A DNA stretch of 64,000 nt from an uncultured Bacteroidales bacterium (GCA_937907165.1 CALCUH010000214.1:1-64000), one strand, 5' to 3'. Shown: positions 25,745 through 35,344, counted from the first letter of the stretch. Notes: generated from the letters alone by a model not told the origin. Translations and numbers: made by a program.

Positions 25745-25780
25745 GCTCAATCCTCGTATGAAACATTAGTGAAATATGAG

Positions 25781-25854
25781 GCAAGATAGGTTTTTCGTGT
25801 GGAGGGAACCAGAGTGCGAACGGAGGTTTTTGTAATACGAAAAACACATCTTGC
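25781..25854. other. Candidate origin of transfer (oriT)
   Basis: A long inverted repeat: GCAAGAT-AG-GTTTTTCGT (25781-25798) and ACGAAAAAC-AC-ATCTTGC (25837-25854); 16 of 18 positions pair, around a 38-base G-rich centre. It lies 71 bases upstream of the mobC-relaxase operon, where oriT is found in many mobilisable elements. The nick site is not identified. Confidence 0.55.
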
Positions 25855-26060
25855 TTTTCTTTCAGAAACAAATATAGAAAATTAAAAACATATAAACAAA
25901 ACAACTCGTCTCTTTAACCAATTAATGACCATCATCCAAACAGTAAGCTTCAAAAATTTGTAAATTATAGAATATACAAACAAGCATAAAATACACTCCA
26001 ACTATTGCCATTACTCGTTATGAAATTCCAGCATTTATCGGAACTTTAGCGATGTTGAGC

Positions 26061-26440
26061 AACATTTCTATTATATAGCAGAAATGTTTGATGGCATTGT
26101 TCTAACTTAATAGCAGTGCGGCAGAAATGTTTAACAACATTTCTATTAATTTACAATTATGTTATTTTGTTTGATGGCAGAAATGTTTTATATATCTGCT
26201 AATATAAATGTTTGTTAGCAGATTTATTAATATATTTGGTGGCAGAAATGCAAACATTTATAATATTATGAATGTTAACATTTATAAAATTATAGTAATA
26301 TGTTTGTTTTTATATTAATTTATTGTTATGTTTGCCAACAAATATAAATGTGAACAATAATGTTGGCATTTATACATAATAGCATATATGCTAACATAAA
26401 TGTGGACACTTATAGAAACAACTATGTTGGTATTTATGTT
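26061..26440. repeat. Repeat array upstream of parA (likely parS or second origin)
   Basis: About a dozen or more copies, in both orientations, of a core like AGAAATGTT or ATAAATGTT, often within GGCAGAAATGTTT. Examples: 26061-26069 (inverted), 26080-26088, 26123-26131 with 26136-26144 as inverted pair, 26179-26187, 26204-26212, 26253-26261 and 26277-26285 (inverted). Very AT-rich. Most likely the partition site bound by the ParB-like partner, or iterons. Confidence 0.65.
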
Positions 26441-26473
26441 AACACACAAAGACCTAAAAACAATATCATAAAT

Positions 26474-27208
26474 ATGAATACGAAAACCATTTCGATTTTA
26501 TCTCAAAAGGGTGGGTGCGGGAAATCCAGTTTGACATGCATCCTAGCCAGTTATTTGGCATACACAAAAAAGAAAAAAGTGCTCGTGCTTGATGCCGACT
26601 ATCCGCAACACACATTTTCAAAATGGCGTAGCGACGATCTGGAACTAATGGACATGATGGAAACCGTCAAAGCTCAGTTCGGAGCGCAAGGTATACCAGC
26701 GTATGAAATCATCGGATGCGACATCAACCAAGGCGGTCAAGTCATGTATGTTCTTGACGTGCTAGAAAAGGCGAGAGGTCTATTCGATTATGTACTGATA
26801 GACTTACCAGGAACATTCAACAATAACAACCTCGGAAACATACTCGCGAACATCGATATAATGTTAGTACCGTTCACCGACGCGAAGGAAACCTTCAGAA
26901 GTTCTTTCGAGAGCCTCATAATTCTTTTCAACATGAAACAGTCTATGGGACTTGACCAAAAGATATATGCATTCTGGAACCAATATTACAGCCAAATGAA
27001 TAAGGAGTTCTTCGAAGCGCTCGAGGCTGAATTGAAAAAAACGCCTCTGACGGGCATTCTACAGAACAAAGTGGGCAATTCAAGAAAGATATTCAACCGC
27101 GAATGCCGTAACACCATGTTCCCTCCACGCAAAGCGTTTCTTGATCAAAAAGGAACAGGAATCAACATCGGAGGGTTTTTAAGTGAAATATACAAAATCG
27201 TGAAATAA
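26474..27208 (+). CDS. parA: ParA/MinD-family ATPase (TraA-like)
   Basis: Partition ATPase; in Bacteroidales conjugative elements the first tra gene (traA) encodes such a protein. With the start at 26474 (MNTKTISILSQKGGCGKSS) the deviant Walker A KGGCGKSS begins at residue 12; Walker A' VLVLDADYPQ and Walker B YVLIDLPGT follow. The 244-aa length is normal. An upstream in-frame ATG at 26360 would add 38 residues encoded by the repeat array (YANINVDTYRNNYVGIYVN) and is rejected. It overlaps the next gene by one base. First gene of the 29-kb plus-strand run. Confidence 0.9.
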   Translation: MNTKTISILSQKGGCGKSSLTCILASYLAYTKKKKVLVLDADYPQHTFSKWRSDDLELMDMMETVKAQFGAQGIPAYEIIGCDINQGGQVMYVLDVLEKARGLFDYVLIDLPGTFNNNNLGNILANIDIMLVPFTDAKETFRSSFESLIILFNMKQSMGLDQKIYAFWNQYYSQMNKEFFEALEAELKKTPLTGILQNKVGNSRKIFNRECRNTMFPPRKAFLDQKGTGINIGGFLSEIYKIVK

Positions 27209-27648
27209 TGGTTAACAACAAGAAAAAAGACATAGAAAAGGCGAATGCAATGACAGGAATGGGGACATTCTCTGATATGCTAGGTCAAATCAGTTCTCAG
27301 TCTGCGATAAGGCAAAAAGAAGAAGAAAAAAAAGAGGTCGAAGAAGCAGCGCCTGTGAGCACGGCACCTGTAAACGAGCCAAAAAGCGAGGAGAAGAAGG
27401 GGAAAAAGAAAAGATACACCCTCGAAGATGTGCTTACCATCAAGCCAAATTACAAAAACGCTAATATCTCGGTGATGATACCAGTAGAAGTAAGAAACTT
27501 CTTGAACTTGCTGAAGGAATTATCGCCAAACAATTCAAGCATGTCACAGATTCTAAGTAACATCGTAGACGACTTCAAGACGGCTCACAAAGAAGAGATC
27601 ACCGAACTTCTAAAAAAGTCGAATGAAGAAAAGATGAACTTGTTTTAA
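27208..27648 (+). CDS. ParA partner protein (TraB/DUF3408-like)
   Basis: 146 aa, starting on the last base of the parA stop. The first half is low-complexity and charged (KEEEKKEVEEAAPVSTAPV...EEKKGKKKR); the second half (VLTIKPNYKNANISVMIPVEVRNFLNLL) has the look of a ribbon-helix-helix DNA-binding domain, as in the DUF3408 proteins that follow traA in CTnDOT-like elements. It is probably the centromere-binding partner that recognises the repeats upstream of parA. Assignment is by position and domain type, not by close likeness. Confidence 0.7.
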   Translation: MVNNKKKDIEKANAMTGMGTFSDMLGQISSQSAIRQKEEEKKEVEEAAPVSTAPVNEPKSEEKKGKKKRYTLEDVLTIKPNYKNANISVMIPVEVRNFLNLLKELSPNNSSMSQILSNIVDDFKTAHKEEITELLKKSNEEKMNLF

Positions 27649-27672
27649 AAATAGATCAAAAAAAATTACTGT

Positions 27673-28413
27673 ATGTTTGGGTTGGATTCTATCAGTTGGC
27701 GCTCTTTTTTAATATTTGCGCTGGTGCTTTGCGTCGTCCTAGATGCGGTGGTTGTTTTAGTCATAAAATTAAGGCGACCTAAGACAAACCATTCTGACGC
27801 TATACGCATGAAGAAAAGCATGACATATAGCGATGACGAAGATATCACCGTCAAAAGCGCCTATAGCGACTTCAACGAGCAGGAAATGGTCAGAGTCGAT
27901 ATAGTAGAAGAGACCGTTAAGAACACACCCGAAGAACAGACAGCGTCAGTTGACCAAACTGAAACAAACGAGACCGAGGCAAATGGCGAGGCGATGCAAT
28001 ACGACCAGAACACCTATGAGGGTATGTTCGGAGAAGAGACCTTGCCAACCAACTTCATACCCCAAAAACAAAAAGAAGCCATCGTATCAAACAACAACAT
28101 GTTGACATACGACGAAATGATGAAGGTGCTTGAAGAAAAGCCAGAAACATTCGAGGTGAAAAAAGATCCGACGGCAACGATAAATAACATCTTCACAAAA
28201 TACGCTCCGGAAGAAGGGGAAAAAGGGGAAGAAAAATTAGATGAGTCGACAGAGGAGCGAAGTGAAGATGAAAATGACGACGAAAACGAGTCGGAAGGCG
28301 AAAGCGTAAAGCAAGCCGATGACAACTATGACGATGATCCTTCAAAAGGTTTCATGATAAATGCAAATCAAAGGTGTGACGATAACACATTCGGAACAAA
28401 TCCGTACATATGA
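27673..28413 (+). CDS. Membrane-anchored acidic protein in the tra operon
   Basis: 246 aa. One membrane segment near the N-terminus (WRSFLIFALVLCVVLDAVVVLVI, about 9-31), then a long, very acidic, probably disordered cytoplasmic or periplasmic part (EEGEKGEEKLDESTEERSEDENDDENE). It occupies the traC/traD position between the partition pair and the pilin gene. No catalytic motif. Perhaps a scaffold or regulator of the transfer channel; I cannot assign a family. Confidence 0.55.
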   Translation: MFGLDSISWRSFLIFALVLCVVLDAVVVLVIKLRRPKTNHSDAIRMKKSMTYSDDEDITVKSAYSDFNEQEMVRVDIVEETVKNTPEEQTASVDQTETNETEANGEAMQYDQNTYEGMFGEETLPTNFIPQKQKEAIVSNNNMLTYDEMMKVLEEKPETFEVKKDPTATINNIFTKYAPEEGEKGEEKLDESTEERSEDENDDENESEGESVKQADDNYDDDPSKGFMINANQRCDDNTFGTNPYI

Positions 28414-28437
28414 ATTTTTAACTAATATATTTTTATT

Positions 28438-28743
28438 ATGAAGAAAAAATTGTTTTTACTTATGGCGTTAGCAACTAACGCATTCTACTGTTTCGCGGAT
28501 GACAAGAAAGCTTCAGCCGCTTTAGATGCAGCGAATACTCAAATCACAGACATGTTGAATAGCGCATTGACGTTGTTCGCTAGCCTTTGCGGTATCTTCG
28601 CATTGGCTGGTGGTGCTGTAGTAGCATACAAGATGTTCAACGGCGACCAGGATAGCGCTAAGAAAATCGGCTCATGGGTAGGTGGTTTGATCGTTGCATG
28701 CGTGGTTATGATGGTGGTTAAATCTTTCTTCTTCGGAAAGTAA
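28438..28743 (+). CDS. traE: TraE (DUF4134), VirB2-like pilin subunit
   Basis: 101 aa with a signal peptide (cleavage after CFA) and two membrane segments (LTLFASLCGIFALAGGAVVAYKMF and VGGLIVACVVMMVVKSFFF). This is the DUF4134/TraE layout of Bacteroidales conjugation systems, the counterpart of VirB2 pilin. The conserved GDQDSAKKIGSWVGG loop is present. It is followed by traF with a one-base stop-start overlap. Confidence 0.9.
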   Translation: MKKKLFLLMALATNAFYCFADDKKASAALDAANTQITDMLNSALTLFASLCGIFALAGGAVVAYKMFNGDQDSAKKIGSWVGGLIVACVVMMVVKSFFFGK

Positions 28744-29048
28744 TGTTCTATCAAATCAACAAAGGAGTAGGAAAGTCCTTTGTTTTCAAAGGCCTTTCCA
28801 CTCGTTATGTTTTCATCGCAATCATCGGAATAGTTTGCTGCATACTGCTATACTTCGTTTTGGGATTGTTCCTTGATACCATACCTTGTTTGACAATCAT
28901 CGGAGTATTGCTATTGATTATAATCGGAGGAGACTATTACCTGAACGCACACTTCGGAGAATACGGCATGAAACATGCCAAAGCCCAACGAAAGACAAAA
29001 GAATGGATACAGTGCGACAAAAGGGTAAAAAACTTAATTGAGCATTAA
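28743..29048 (+). CDS. traF: TraF (DUF4133), VirB3-like protein
   Basis: 101-aa inner-membrane protein with two adjacent transmembrane segments (YVFIAIIGIVCCILLYFVLGLFL and LTIIGVLLLIIIGGDYYLNAHFG), the VirB3 topology. The N-terminal YQINKGVGKSFVFKGLSTRYV motif is the family hallmark (INKG...FKGL). Acts with TraG/VirB4 at the base of the channel. Confidence 0.9.
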   Translation: MFYQINKGVGKSFVFKGLSTRYVFIAIIGIVCCILLYFVLGLFLDTIPCLTIIGVLLLIIIGGDYYLNAHFGEYGMKHAKAQRKTKEWIQCDKRVKNLIEH

Positions 29049-29049
29049 G

Positions 29050-31557
29050 ATGAATTTCGACATAAAAGGAAATAAGATTGAGAAGATATTCCCACTATGG
29101 AAATACGATAACGGATATCTGATATCAAAGGCGGCTGACATAACAGCATGTTTCGAACTGTCATTGCCTGAGATATTCACCATGGAAGGACTGGAATATG
29201 AAAACCTGCACAAGGCATTCGTGACAGCCATGCGTGATCTGCCAGATTATTGCATCATACATAAGCAAGACGTCTTCTACAAAGATAACTACGAAGCCGA
29301 ACAAGCATCGAGCACCTCCTTTTTGTCGAAAGCATACCAGGCACATTTCGCCAATCGTGCGAAACTTAAACATCGTTCATTCTTATTCGTCTCTCTATGT
29401 AGCAAAGAAAGCATGACATCGACATCAGTTCTTTCAAGCCTCTGCAAGAATAACCTGATACCTCGGGACCAACTTGACGACAAAAGACTAAACGAATTCA
29501 ACGATGCCGTCACCAGATTTCTGCAGATTCTGAAGGAGAGGGGAGTGGTAGCAGAGAAGTTAAGCGAAGACGAATTGCTTGGCACCAATGAGAGATTCGG
29601 CATAATAGAGCAATATATGAACCTCGACTTCTCAGGCAAAAGCACGGTCTTGAACGATATACATGTCGAAGACGGAACCTTGATGATTGGAGACAAATAT
29701 GTCAGCTGCTATTCAATAGCCAACCTTGATTCAGTTCCAGCAGAAGTGTCAACGCACAGTTTCAACAGAAAGCTGTCAAACCTGCCGACTTTCATGATGA
29801 GCCAAAGTTATCCGGAGAACCTGTGCCTACTATTGGATTTTGAGCATATCTATAATCAATACTTCTTCCTTGGAAACAACAAAGAAACACTGAAGAAAAT
29901 ACAAAACAAAGGTAAACTGCAACAGAGCTTCTCCCTCGGATCGAGAGAAAACAGCATCAACCTCGAACGCAACGAGGAATATCTCGACGAAGCGTATGAA
30001 GCGCAAAGAAGAACGGTGAACTGCGCATTCAACATACTTTGTTGGGACACCAACTGGGAACACTTACTTAAAAAGAACAGCCAGATAGACACAGCATTGT
30101 CTAATTTGAACTGCTGCGACAAGACAAAAACTGAAAAGATAGTACCACAAGTATACTGGGGAGGCATACCAGGAGCGGCATCGCAATATCCGTTCGAACT
30201 ATCGTTTCTCACATTCCTTGAACAAGGATGCTGTTTCTTATGTCTAGACACTAATTACAAAGACATGGTTGAACCATCTGATTTCGGTATGTATCTCACA
30301 GACAGGATATCAGGTGTACCTGTACGCATCGACTTGGACGATTATCCGAAAAAAAAAGGGTGGATAGACAACCGTAATAAAGTGATCATCGGACCATCAG
30401 GTTCAGGTAAATCATTCTACACGAACAACATGGTAAGACAATACTATGAGCAAGGATGCCATGTGGTATTGGTCGATGTCGGCGATTCTTATCAGGGTCT
30501 GTGTAAAATGATCAATGAGGAAACTAACGGCAAGGACGGGATCTACTACACATATACCGAAGAGAAACCGCTAAGTTTCAACCCATTCTATGATGCGAAT
30601 TACGCATACACCGAAGAGAAGAAGGAACAGCTGCTGACGCTGATAAAAACCTTGTGGAAGGGTGACGAAGAATTGACCAACTCCGAATCAATGCATATCA
30701 AAGTCTGCATATATGATTATATCAAGACAATATGCGAAAACAGAAGCATAAAACCATGCTTCAATTCCTTTTACACATATCTGATAGAGAGATTCAAACC
30801 AACATTGTTGAAATCGGAAGTACGAATAGAAAATTTCGACATCGATGACATGATCCAAGTATTGAGACCTTTTGCCAAAGGAGGCATGTTCGAACACCTG
30901 TTAAACGCGACAGAAGAGCTCAACCTTCTTGAAAAGAGATTCATCGTCTTCGAGTTGGACAACATCAAAGACAACAAAACACTGTTTCCGATCGTGACGC
31001 TAATCATCATGTCGACATTCATGGATAAGATTAGACGCCTCGATTCCGACCAACGCAAACTGATGCTGATAGAAGAGGCATGGCAGGCAATCGCAAAAGA
31101 AGGTATGGCAACTTTCATTGGATACTTGTACAGAACTGCAAGAAAACATTTCGGTGAGATAGCCATCGTGACACAAGAACCAGACGACCTCGTCGGCAAC
31201 CAATATATCAAAGACATCATGGTAACCCAAAGCCATTGTAAAATATTGCTTGACCTAAGAGACTTCAAAGAGAAAGTGGGTATAATTCAGGAAATCCTTT
31301 CTCTCTCGAAAAAAGAACAAGACATACTCTTCTCTGTGAATAACAACCTTGACTTCAACAAACGTTCAAAATACAAGGAAGTGTTTATATCGCTGAGAAA
31401 CTACTGCGCTGTTTATGGTGTTGAAGTGAGTCCGGAAGAATATTGTACCTACACGACCGATAAGGAAGAGAAAGGTAGAATACTCAAACTAATGGCGCAA
31501 AACGGCAACTCGATAAGAAAGGCTATTCCGGAATACATAAAAACATATATGAAATGA
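29050..31557 (+). CDS. traG: TraG, VirB4-type conjugation ATPase
   Basis: Powers assembly of the mating channel and pilus. 835 aa when started at the ATG at 29050; a TTG 12 bases upstream overlaps traF. Walker A is GPSGSGKS at residues 448-455, Walker B is LMLIEEAW further on, and the AAA+ sensor region IVTQEPDDL follows. The first 430 residues are the membrane-facing TraG N-terminal domain. The gene overlaps traI by four bases (ATGA), showing translational coupling. All catalytic parts intact. Confidence 0.93.
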   Translation: MNFDIKGNKIEKIFPLWKYDNGYLISKAADITACFELSLPEIFTMEGLEYENLHKAFVTAMRDLPDYCIIHKQDVFYKDNYEAEQASSTSFLSKAYQAHFANRAKLKHRSFLFVSLCSKESMTSTSVLSSLCKNNLIPRDQLDDKRLNEFNDAVTRFLQILKERGVVAEKLSEDELLGTNERFGIIEQYMNLDFSGKSTVLNDIHVEDGTLMIGDKYVSCYSIANLDSVPAEVSTHSFNRKLSNLPTFMMSQSYPENLCLLLDFEHIYNQYFFLGNNKETLKKIQNKGKLQQSFSLGSRENSINLERNEEYLDEAYEAQRRTVNCAFNILCWDTNWEHLLKKNSQIDTALSNLNCCDKTKTEKIVPQVYWGGIPGAASQYPFELSFLTFLEQGCCFLCLDTNYKDMVEPSDFGMYLTDRISGVPVRIDLDDYPKKKGWIDNRNKVIIGPSGSGKSFYTNNMVRQYYEQGCHVVLVDVGDSYQGLCKMINEETNGKDGIYYTYTEEKPLSFNPFYDANYAYTEEKKEQLLTLIKTLWKGDEELTNSESMHIKVCIYDYIKTICENRSIKPCFNSFYTYLIERFKPTLLKSEVRIENFDIDDMIQVLRPFAKGGMFEHLLNATEELNLLEKRFIVFELDNIKDNKTLFPIVTLIIMSTFMDKIRRLDSDQRKLMLIEEAWQAIAKEGMATFIGYLYRTARKHFGEIAIVTQEPDDLVGNQYIKDIMVTQSHCKILLDLRDFKEKVGIIQEILSLSKKEQDILFSVNNNLDFNKRSKYKEVFISLRNYCAVYGVEVSPEEYCTYTTDKEEKGRILKLMAQNGNSIRKAIPEYIKTYMK

Positions 31558-32198
31558 AGAAACTATTAATCATTGCGGCTTTTGCGATATCATCTGTGAA
31601 TCTTTATTCTCAGACGGTCGTAACGGACCCGAACAGTATCGCACAACGTCTATTGCTGGCAACACAACAAATGGACGAAATGGTCGAACAAAAGTATAAG
31701 TTCATCGAACAGATAGAACTATTAAAAAAGCAATATAACGAGTCAAAGGAACTGAGACGCAGAGTCGAAAAAGTATCGAATGCGATAAAGAAAGGACATG
31801 AGATAGTCGGCATCATGACAGAAGCGGAAGCGATGATGCAACTTGACAACGATATCAGACACAGTCTGCTTGACAAAGCGAATGATTTGAGCGACGAAAC
31901 AATTATGACCAACATCGATTTCCTGGTAAAATATGCTGGTGAAATAAGCAATATCGTCTCTGAGGCAAAGAAAGCAATCACAGACAATGAGGATATTCTC
32001 GAGACAGAAGACAGCAACAGTTCAAATAGCAACAGTTCAAATAGTCAAAAAATGACTGATGCGGAACGAATAGAAAGATTGAGACAAATAAAAACCGACA
32101 TGCATGAATTGCATGACAAGATAGCTGAAGTATACTATCGTCTTAATAGAATACAAGTGAGCCATTCACGTAATAAGTTCATCCATTCACTATACTAA
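31554..32198 (+). CDS. traI: TraI (DUF4141), VirB5-like exported protein
   Basis: 214 aa with a signal peptide (MKKLLIIAAFAISSVNLYSQ, cut after YSQ) and long helices (EQIELLKKQYNESKELRRRVEKV), the DUF4141 pattern of Bacteroidales TraI. Positioned between traG and traJ as usual. Thought to be the periplasmic VirB5-like part of the pilus. A Ser/Asn-rich repeat (SNSSNSNSSNS) lies near residue 150. Confidence 0.85.
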   Translation: MKKLLIIAAFAISSVNLYSQTVVTDPNSIAQRLLLATQQMDEMVEQKYKFIEQIELLKKQYNESKELRRRVEKVSNAIKKGHEIVGIMTEAEAMMQLDNDIRHSLLDKANDLSDETIMTNIDFLVKYAGEISNIVSEAKKAITDNEDILETEDSNSSNSNSSNSQKMTDAERIERLRQIKTDMHELHDKIAEVYYRLNRIQVSHSRNKFIHSLY

Positions 32199-32200
32199 TT

Positions 32201-33301
32201 ATGAGATACGATTTTTCACAATACATAAGCTGGGACTTCTGCGACGAGATGGTGAATAACATATTGTCGTCTATGAATGGACTCAAGAACGTATGTTTTT
32301 TAATGTGCGGATTATTCGCACTATTGTACTTTGCCAATATTTTAATGAAGACATGGGCGAAGGGTGAAGCGTTCGATTTTCATAGTCTATTCCGACCATT
32401 CATCATAGGAATCGTAATCTTAAACTTCAACATAGTTTATGAAGGCATTGACGCAATCGCCAAACCAATCACCACATATGTCGAGTCGATCAGCGAAGTA
32501 CAAGAAACTATTACGAAAAAAGAGAAACAATACGAAGAAGCGGAAAAAAAATACAACCAAAAAGTTGATGAAATAGTAACGAAACAAGATTTGGGATTCT
32601 TCGACAAAGCGGAACAATTCGTTGATAATTTCAGTTTTTATGCGCTGGATGTTCTAATGGATGGAATCGAGATAATCTTATGTATAATTTATAGCGCCTT
32701 GAAAATAACACTGAGGGCGTTCAACATCACATTCAGAGTCATACTGATTGTCTTCGGTCCGATTGCTTTCAGTCTCTCGATCATACCATACTTCAAAGAC
32801 AACTGGAAGAGTTGGATTGCAAAATATATTAACATTAGCCTCTATTTGCCTGTTGCCGCGACAATAGATGTGATTTTATATGAATTCAGAAAAATATTGT
32901 TGGACCTTGAAATCTCAAAATTCAATGAAGCGGTAAAAGAAATCGAAAATTCGAATAGCATTTTTGGAGTGGATGCGCCTTTTCAAGCGTCACTCATCAC
33001 CTGTCTATTCATGATCATATTTATCGCACTTTACCTAATCATTCCTTCAATAGTCAATCTCATCATCGACAAGGGAGATAATAGCGCAATGAATACAGGA
33101 TTGGCAGCTTCTACAATCGGTGTAGGGAAAGTCGGACATGCGATTATCAATAAAGGCACTTCTTTAGCTGGTGTCGCAGGCAATGCTGGTGGCGAAGTAG
33201 GTGGATATATCAAAGACACCATAAAAAAATGGACGGACAAACAAGAATCGAAAAAACAGAAAAACGAGAATAATAACAACGGAAGTGGAATCATAAACTA
33301 A
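32201..33301 (+). CDS. traJ: TraJ, VirB6-like polytopic channel protein
   Basis: 366-aa integral membrane protein with five or six hydrophobic segments: the first two near residues 30-50 and 65-85, then a charged periplasmic coiled-coil loop (TKKEKQYEEAEKKYNQKV), then segments around 150-200 (ILCIIYSALKITLRA and IVFGPIAFSLSIIPYF), 205-230 and 270-295 (LFMIIFIALYLIIPSIVNLI). The motif GPIAFSLSI...W is typical of VirB6/TrbL-like proteins. The hydrophilic C-terminus lies in the cytoplasm. Confidence 0.85.
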   Translation: MRYDFSQYISWDFCDEMVNNILSSMNGLKNVCFLMCGLFALLYFANILMKTWAKGEAFDFHSLFRPFIIGIVILNFNIVYEGIDAIAKPITTYVESISEVQETITKKEKQYEEAEKKYNQKVDEIVTKQDLGFFDKAEQFVDNFSFYALDVLMDGIEIILCIIYSALKITLRAFNITFRVILIVFGPIAFSLSIIPYFKDNWKSWIAKYINISLYLPVAATIDVILYEFRKILLDLEISKFNEAVKEIENSNSIFGVDAPFQASLITCLFMIIFIALYLIIPSIVNLIIDKGDNSAMNTGLAASTIGVGKVGHAIINKGTSLAGVAGNAGGEVGGYIKDTIKKWTDKQESKKQKNENNNNGSGIIN

Positions 33302-33307
33302 TAGATT

Positions 33308-33928
33308 ATGTTGAAGAGTTTAAAAAACATAGAAGGAGCATTCGCACTCTCAAGATTTTATTTGATAGCGATAACGATTGTAGCAGTTGTTGTCTCTTGC
33401 TACTCGGTTTATTGGGCTTTTTCATTCGCTGAGCAGCAACGTGAGAAAATATATGTGCTCGATAACGGTAAGTCATTGATGTTAGCTCTATCGCAAGACA
33501 TGCAAATGAATAGGGAAGCAGAAGCGAAATATCACATCAAATTATTTCACGAAAAGTTTTTCACCCTTATTCCAGATGCTGAAGCGAACGAATCAAATAT
33601 TCAGGACGCACTATACTTGGCAGACAATACAGCTCTCGACTTCTACAAGACACGAAAAGAGAACGGCTATTATACGAAATTGGTCGGGGCGGGCATCATC
33701 AACGAAATCAAGATTGATAGTATAAAAATCGATATGGACAATTACCCTTACCAAGCTACGACATATGCGACAACGTCAACCATGAGAACGTCAAGCGTAT
33801 CTTTCTATCAGTTAACAACAAACTGTCAATTGATAAACTGTCCGCGTTCTGATCATAATCCACATGGATTCATGATTGAAAAATGGGAAGTGAAGGGAAT
33901 GTCAGAAATAGTAACCAGACAAAGATAA
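33308..33928 (+). CDS. traK: TraK, VirB8-like protein
   Basis: 206 aa. A short cytoplasmic N-terminus (KSLKNIEGAFALSRF), one membrane segment (about 18-38) and a periplasmic domain, the VirB8 topology. The N-terminal KNI...AFxxSRxF and the later TTNCQLINCPRSDHNPHGFMIEKW match Bacteroidales TraK. Scaffold of the inner-membrane complex. Six bases separate it from traJ. Confidence 0.88.
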   Translation: MLKSLKNIEGAFALSRFYLIAITIVAVVVSCYSVYWAFSFAEQQREKIYVLDNGKSLMLALSQDMQMNREAEAKYHIKLFHEKFFTLIPDAEANESNIQDALYLADNTALDFYKTRKENGYYTKLVGAGIINEIKIDSIKIDMDNYPYQATTYATTSTMRTSSVSFYQLTTNCQLINCPRSDHNPHGFMIEKWEVKGMSEIVTRQR

Positions 33929-33933
33929 CAGAC

Positions 33934-34251
33934 ATGGAAAAGATAAATAACCTCATAGAAAAGTTCACAAACTATATGAACAATATTCCTGTAGAAAAAA
34001 GGAAAAACATTGTCATCATAGTATGTGCCATAATTGGTCTACTCTTCGTTTTAAAATGCGTACTCTCTATCGCCCTGACAGAAAAGCCAGAACAAACGAT
34101 AAGTGAAAAGATAACAGAAGTAGCGACAGGTATAAAAGAAGAATATAACGAATCAAGTCAGAAAAAGAACGATATGAAATCACAAAAGGATTCATTCATT
34201 CAGATGCTAGAAGAAATAGACAGCCAAAAACAATCTGATTCAATAAAATAA
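33934..34251 (+). CDS. traL: TraL-like small membrane protein
   Basis: 105 aa from the ATG at 33934, five bases after the traK stop (an upstream in-frame ATG at 33883 would overlap traK by 46 bases). One membrane segment (IVIIVCAIIGLLFVLKCVLSIAL, about 25-47) then a soluble helical tail. Position and topology are those of TraL; the sequence itself is poorly conserved. Confidence 0.7.
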   Translation: MEKINNLIEKFTNYMNNIPVEKRKNIVIIVCAIIGLLFVLKCVLSIALTEKPEQTISEKITEVATGIKEEYNESSQKKNDMKSQKDSFIQMLEEIDSQKQSDSIK

Positions 34252-34257
34252 AAGGTT

Positions 34258-35343
34258 ATGCAAAAAGGGGGAGAAAAAAATAATATCAGCAAGACGATGA
34301 TTGTTCACGTCTGTGCCGTATTCGTATTCTTATGCCTATGCGGATTATTCTTCATATTGGGAGGAGGTGAAAACGCAAATATTGTAGAAGAGCAGAAGAA
34401 TAATATAGACACGATTCCTGATATCATGGTTGAGGACGATGCGACAAATAAACTTGAAGCATATAGAAAAGCAGAAGCTTTAATCGAGAAAGAGAGAAAA
34501 GAGAGAGAACTGCAAAGCGAACACAACTCTTTCGATTTCTTCAGCAAACAACTTGAAAGTCCAGAAACTGACCTGCAAACGCAAACAGAAGAGTTGAACG
34601 AAGAAATCAGTAAAAGCAATGAAAATATTGAAGACCTTAGAGAGCTGGCACAAGCGACTCCCCAAAAACCAAGACCGCAATCGACAGGATCTTCTAATTC
34701 AAAGCCGAGAACAAAAAAGGAAGAGGTGTCTTATGAAGACGCTATGAACGCGGAAAAGCAAAAAAAGCATCAAGAGATAGAGGGCATCTTCAAATCAACG
34801 ACTGATGAAAAACCAGAACAGAAAAATCCTTTCAAACCTATTAACCAAAATAATAGTAACAGAAATAAGGGAACCGACATAAAAGCTGTCATTCATGGAG
34901 AACAAAAGAATATCACCTCCTCATCTCTTGTCAGAATAAGGACCCAACAAGAAATGGTCGTTAACGGCACCACCATACCCAAAAATACAATCATAACAGG
35001 TAAAGCGAATATCAACAAAAATAGGGTAGAAATCGTCATAGACAATATCGTATACAATGACAATACTTATCCTTTTAAAGGAGAAATATATGACATAAAC
35101 GGCAGCCGAGGATTATATATACCCGACAATGGCATAAACGACGGAATGCAAGATGCGACCGACAACACACTGAGTCAAACAGACGTGTCGATAAAAGGAT
35201 CAGGAATTGGTGTTGGTGGTCTTGTAAATACGAGCGTTAACTCTGTCAGCAACGCCATCAAACAAGTAGTAAGAAACAAGAACAAAGAAGTTAAGGTCAC
35301 TTTGAGCGCAAACTATCGCATACTCATAAAAATGAACGAATAA
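34258..35343 (+). CDS. traM: TraM, VirB10-like protein
   Basis: 361 aa. An N-terminal membrane segment (MIVHVCAVFVFLCLCGLFFILGG), then a long charged and Pro-rich spacer (to about 200) that spans the periplasm, and a C-terminal globular domain with VRIRTQQEMVVNGTTIPKNT and GEIYDINGSRGLYIPDN, the conserved part of Bacteroidales TraM (Tra_M family). Links inner and outer membrane parts of the channel. The two-base gap to traN suggests coupled translation. Confidence 0.9.
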   Translation: MQKGGEKNNISKTMIVHVCAVFVFLCLCGLFFILGGGENANIVEEQKNNIDTIPDIMVEDDATNKLEAYRKAEALIEKERKERELQSEHNSFDFFSKQLESPETDLQTQTEELNEEISKSNENIEDLRELAQATPQKPRPQSTGSSNSKPRTKKEEVSYEDAMNAEKQKKHQEIEGIFKSTTDEKPEQKNPFKPINQNNSNRNKGTDIKAVIHGEQKNITSSSLVRIRTQQEMVVNGTTIPKNTIITGKANINKNRVEIVIDNIVYNDNTYPFKGEIYDINGSRGLYIPDNGINDGMQDATDNTLSQTDVSIKGSGIGVGGLVNTSVNSVSNAIKQVVRNKNKEVKVTLSANYRILIKMNE

Positions 35344-35344
35344 A

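Noticed and set aside
26061..26440. CRISPR array upstream of parA
   Set aside because: Repeats are short and in both orientations with irregular spacing; no cas genes.
26360..26473. Longer ParA reading frame from ATG at 26360
   Set aside because: The extra 38 residues are encoded by the AAATGTT repeat array; the Walker A of ParA normally starts within 20 residues of the N-terminus.
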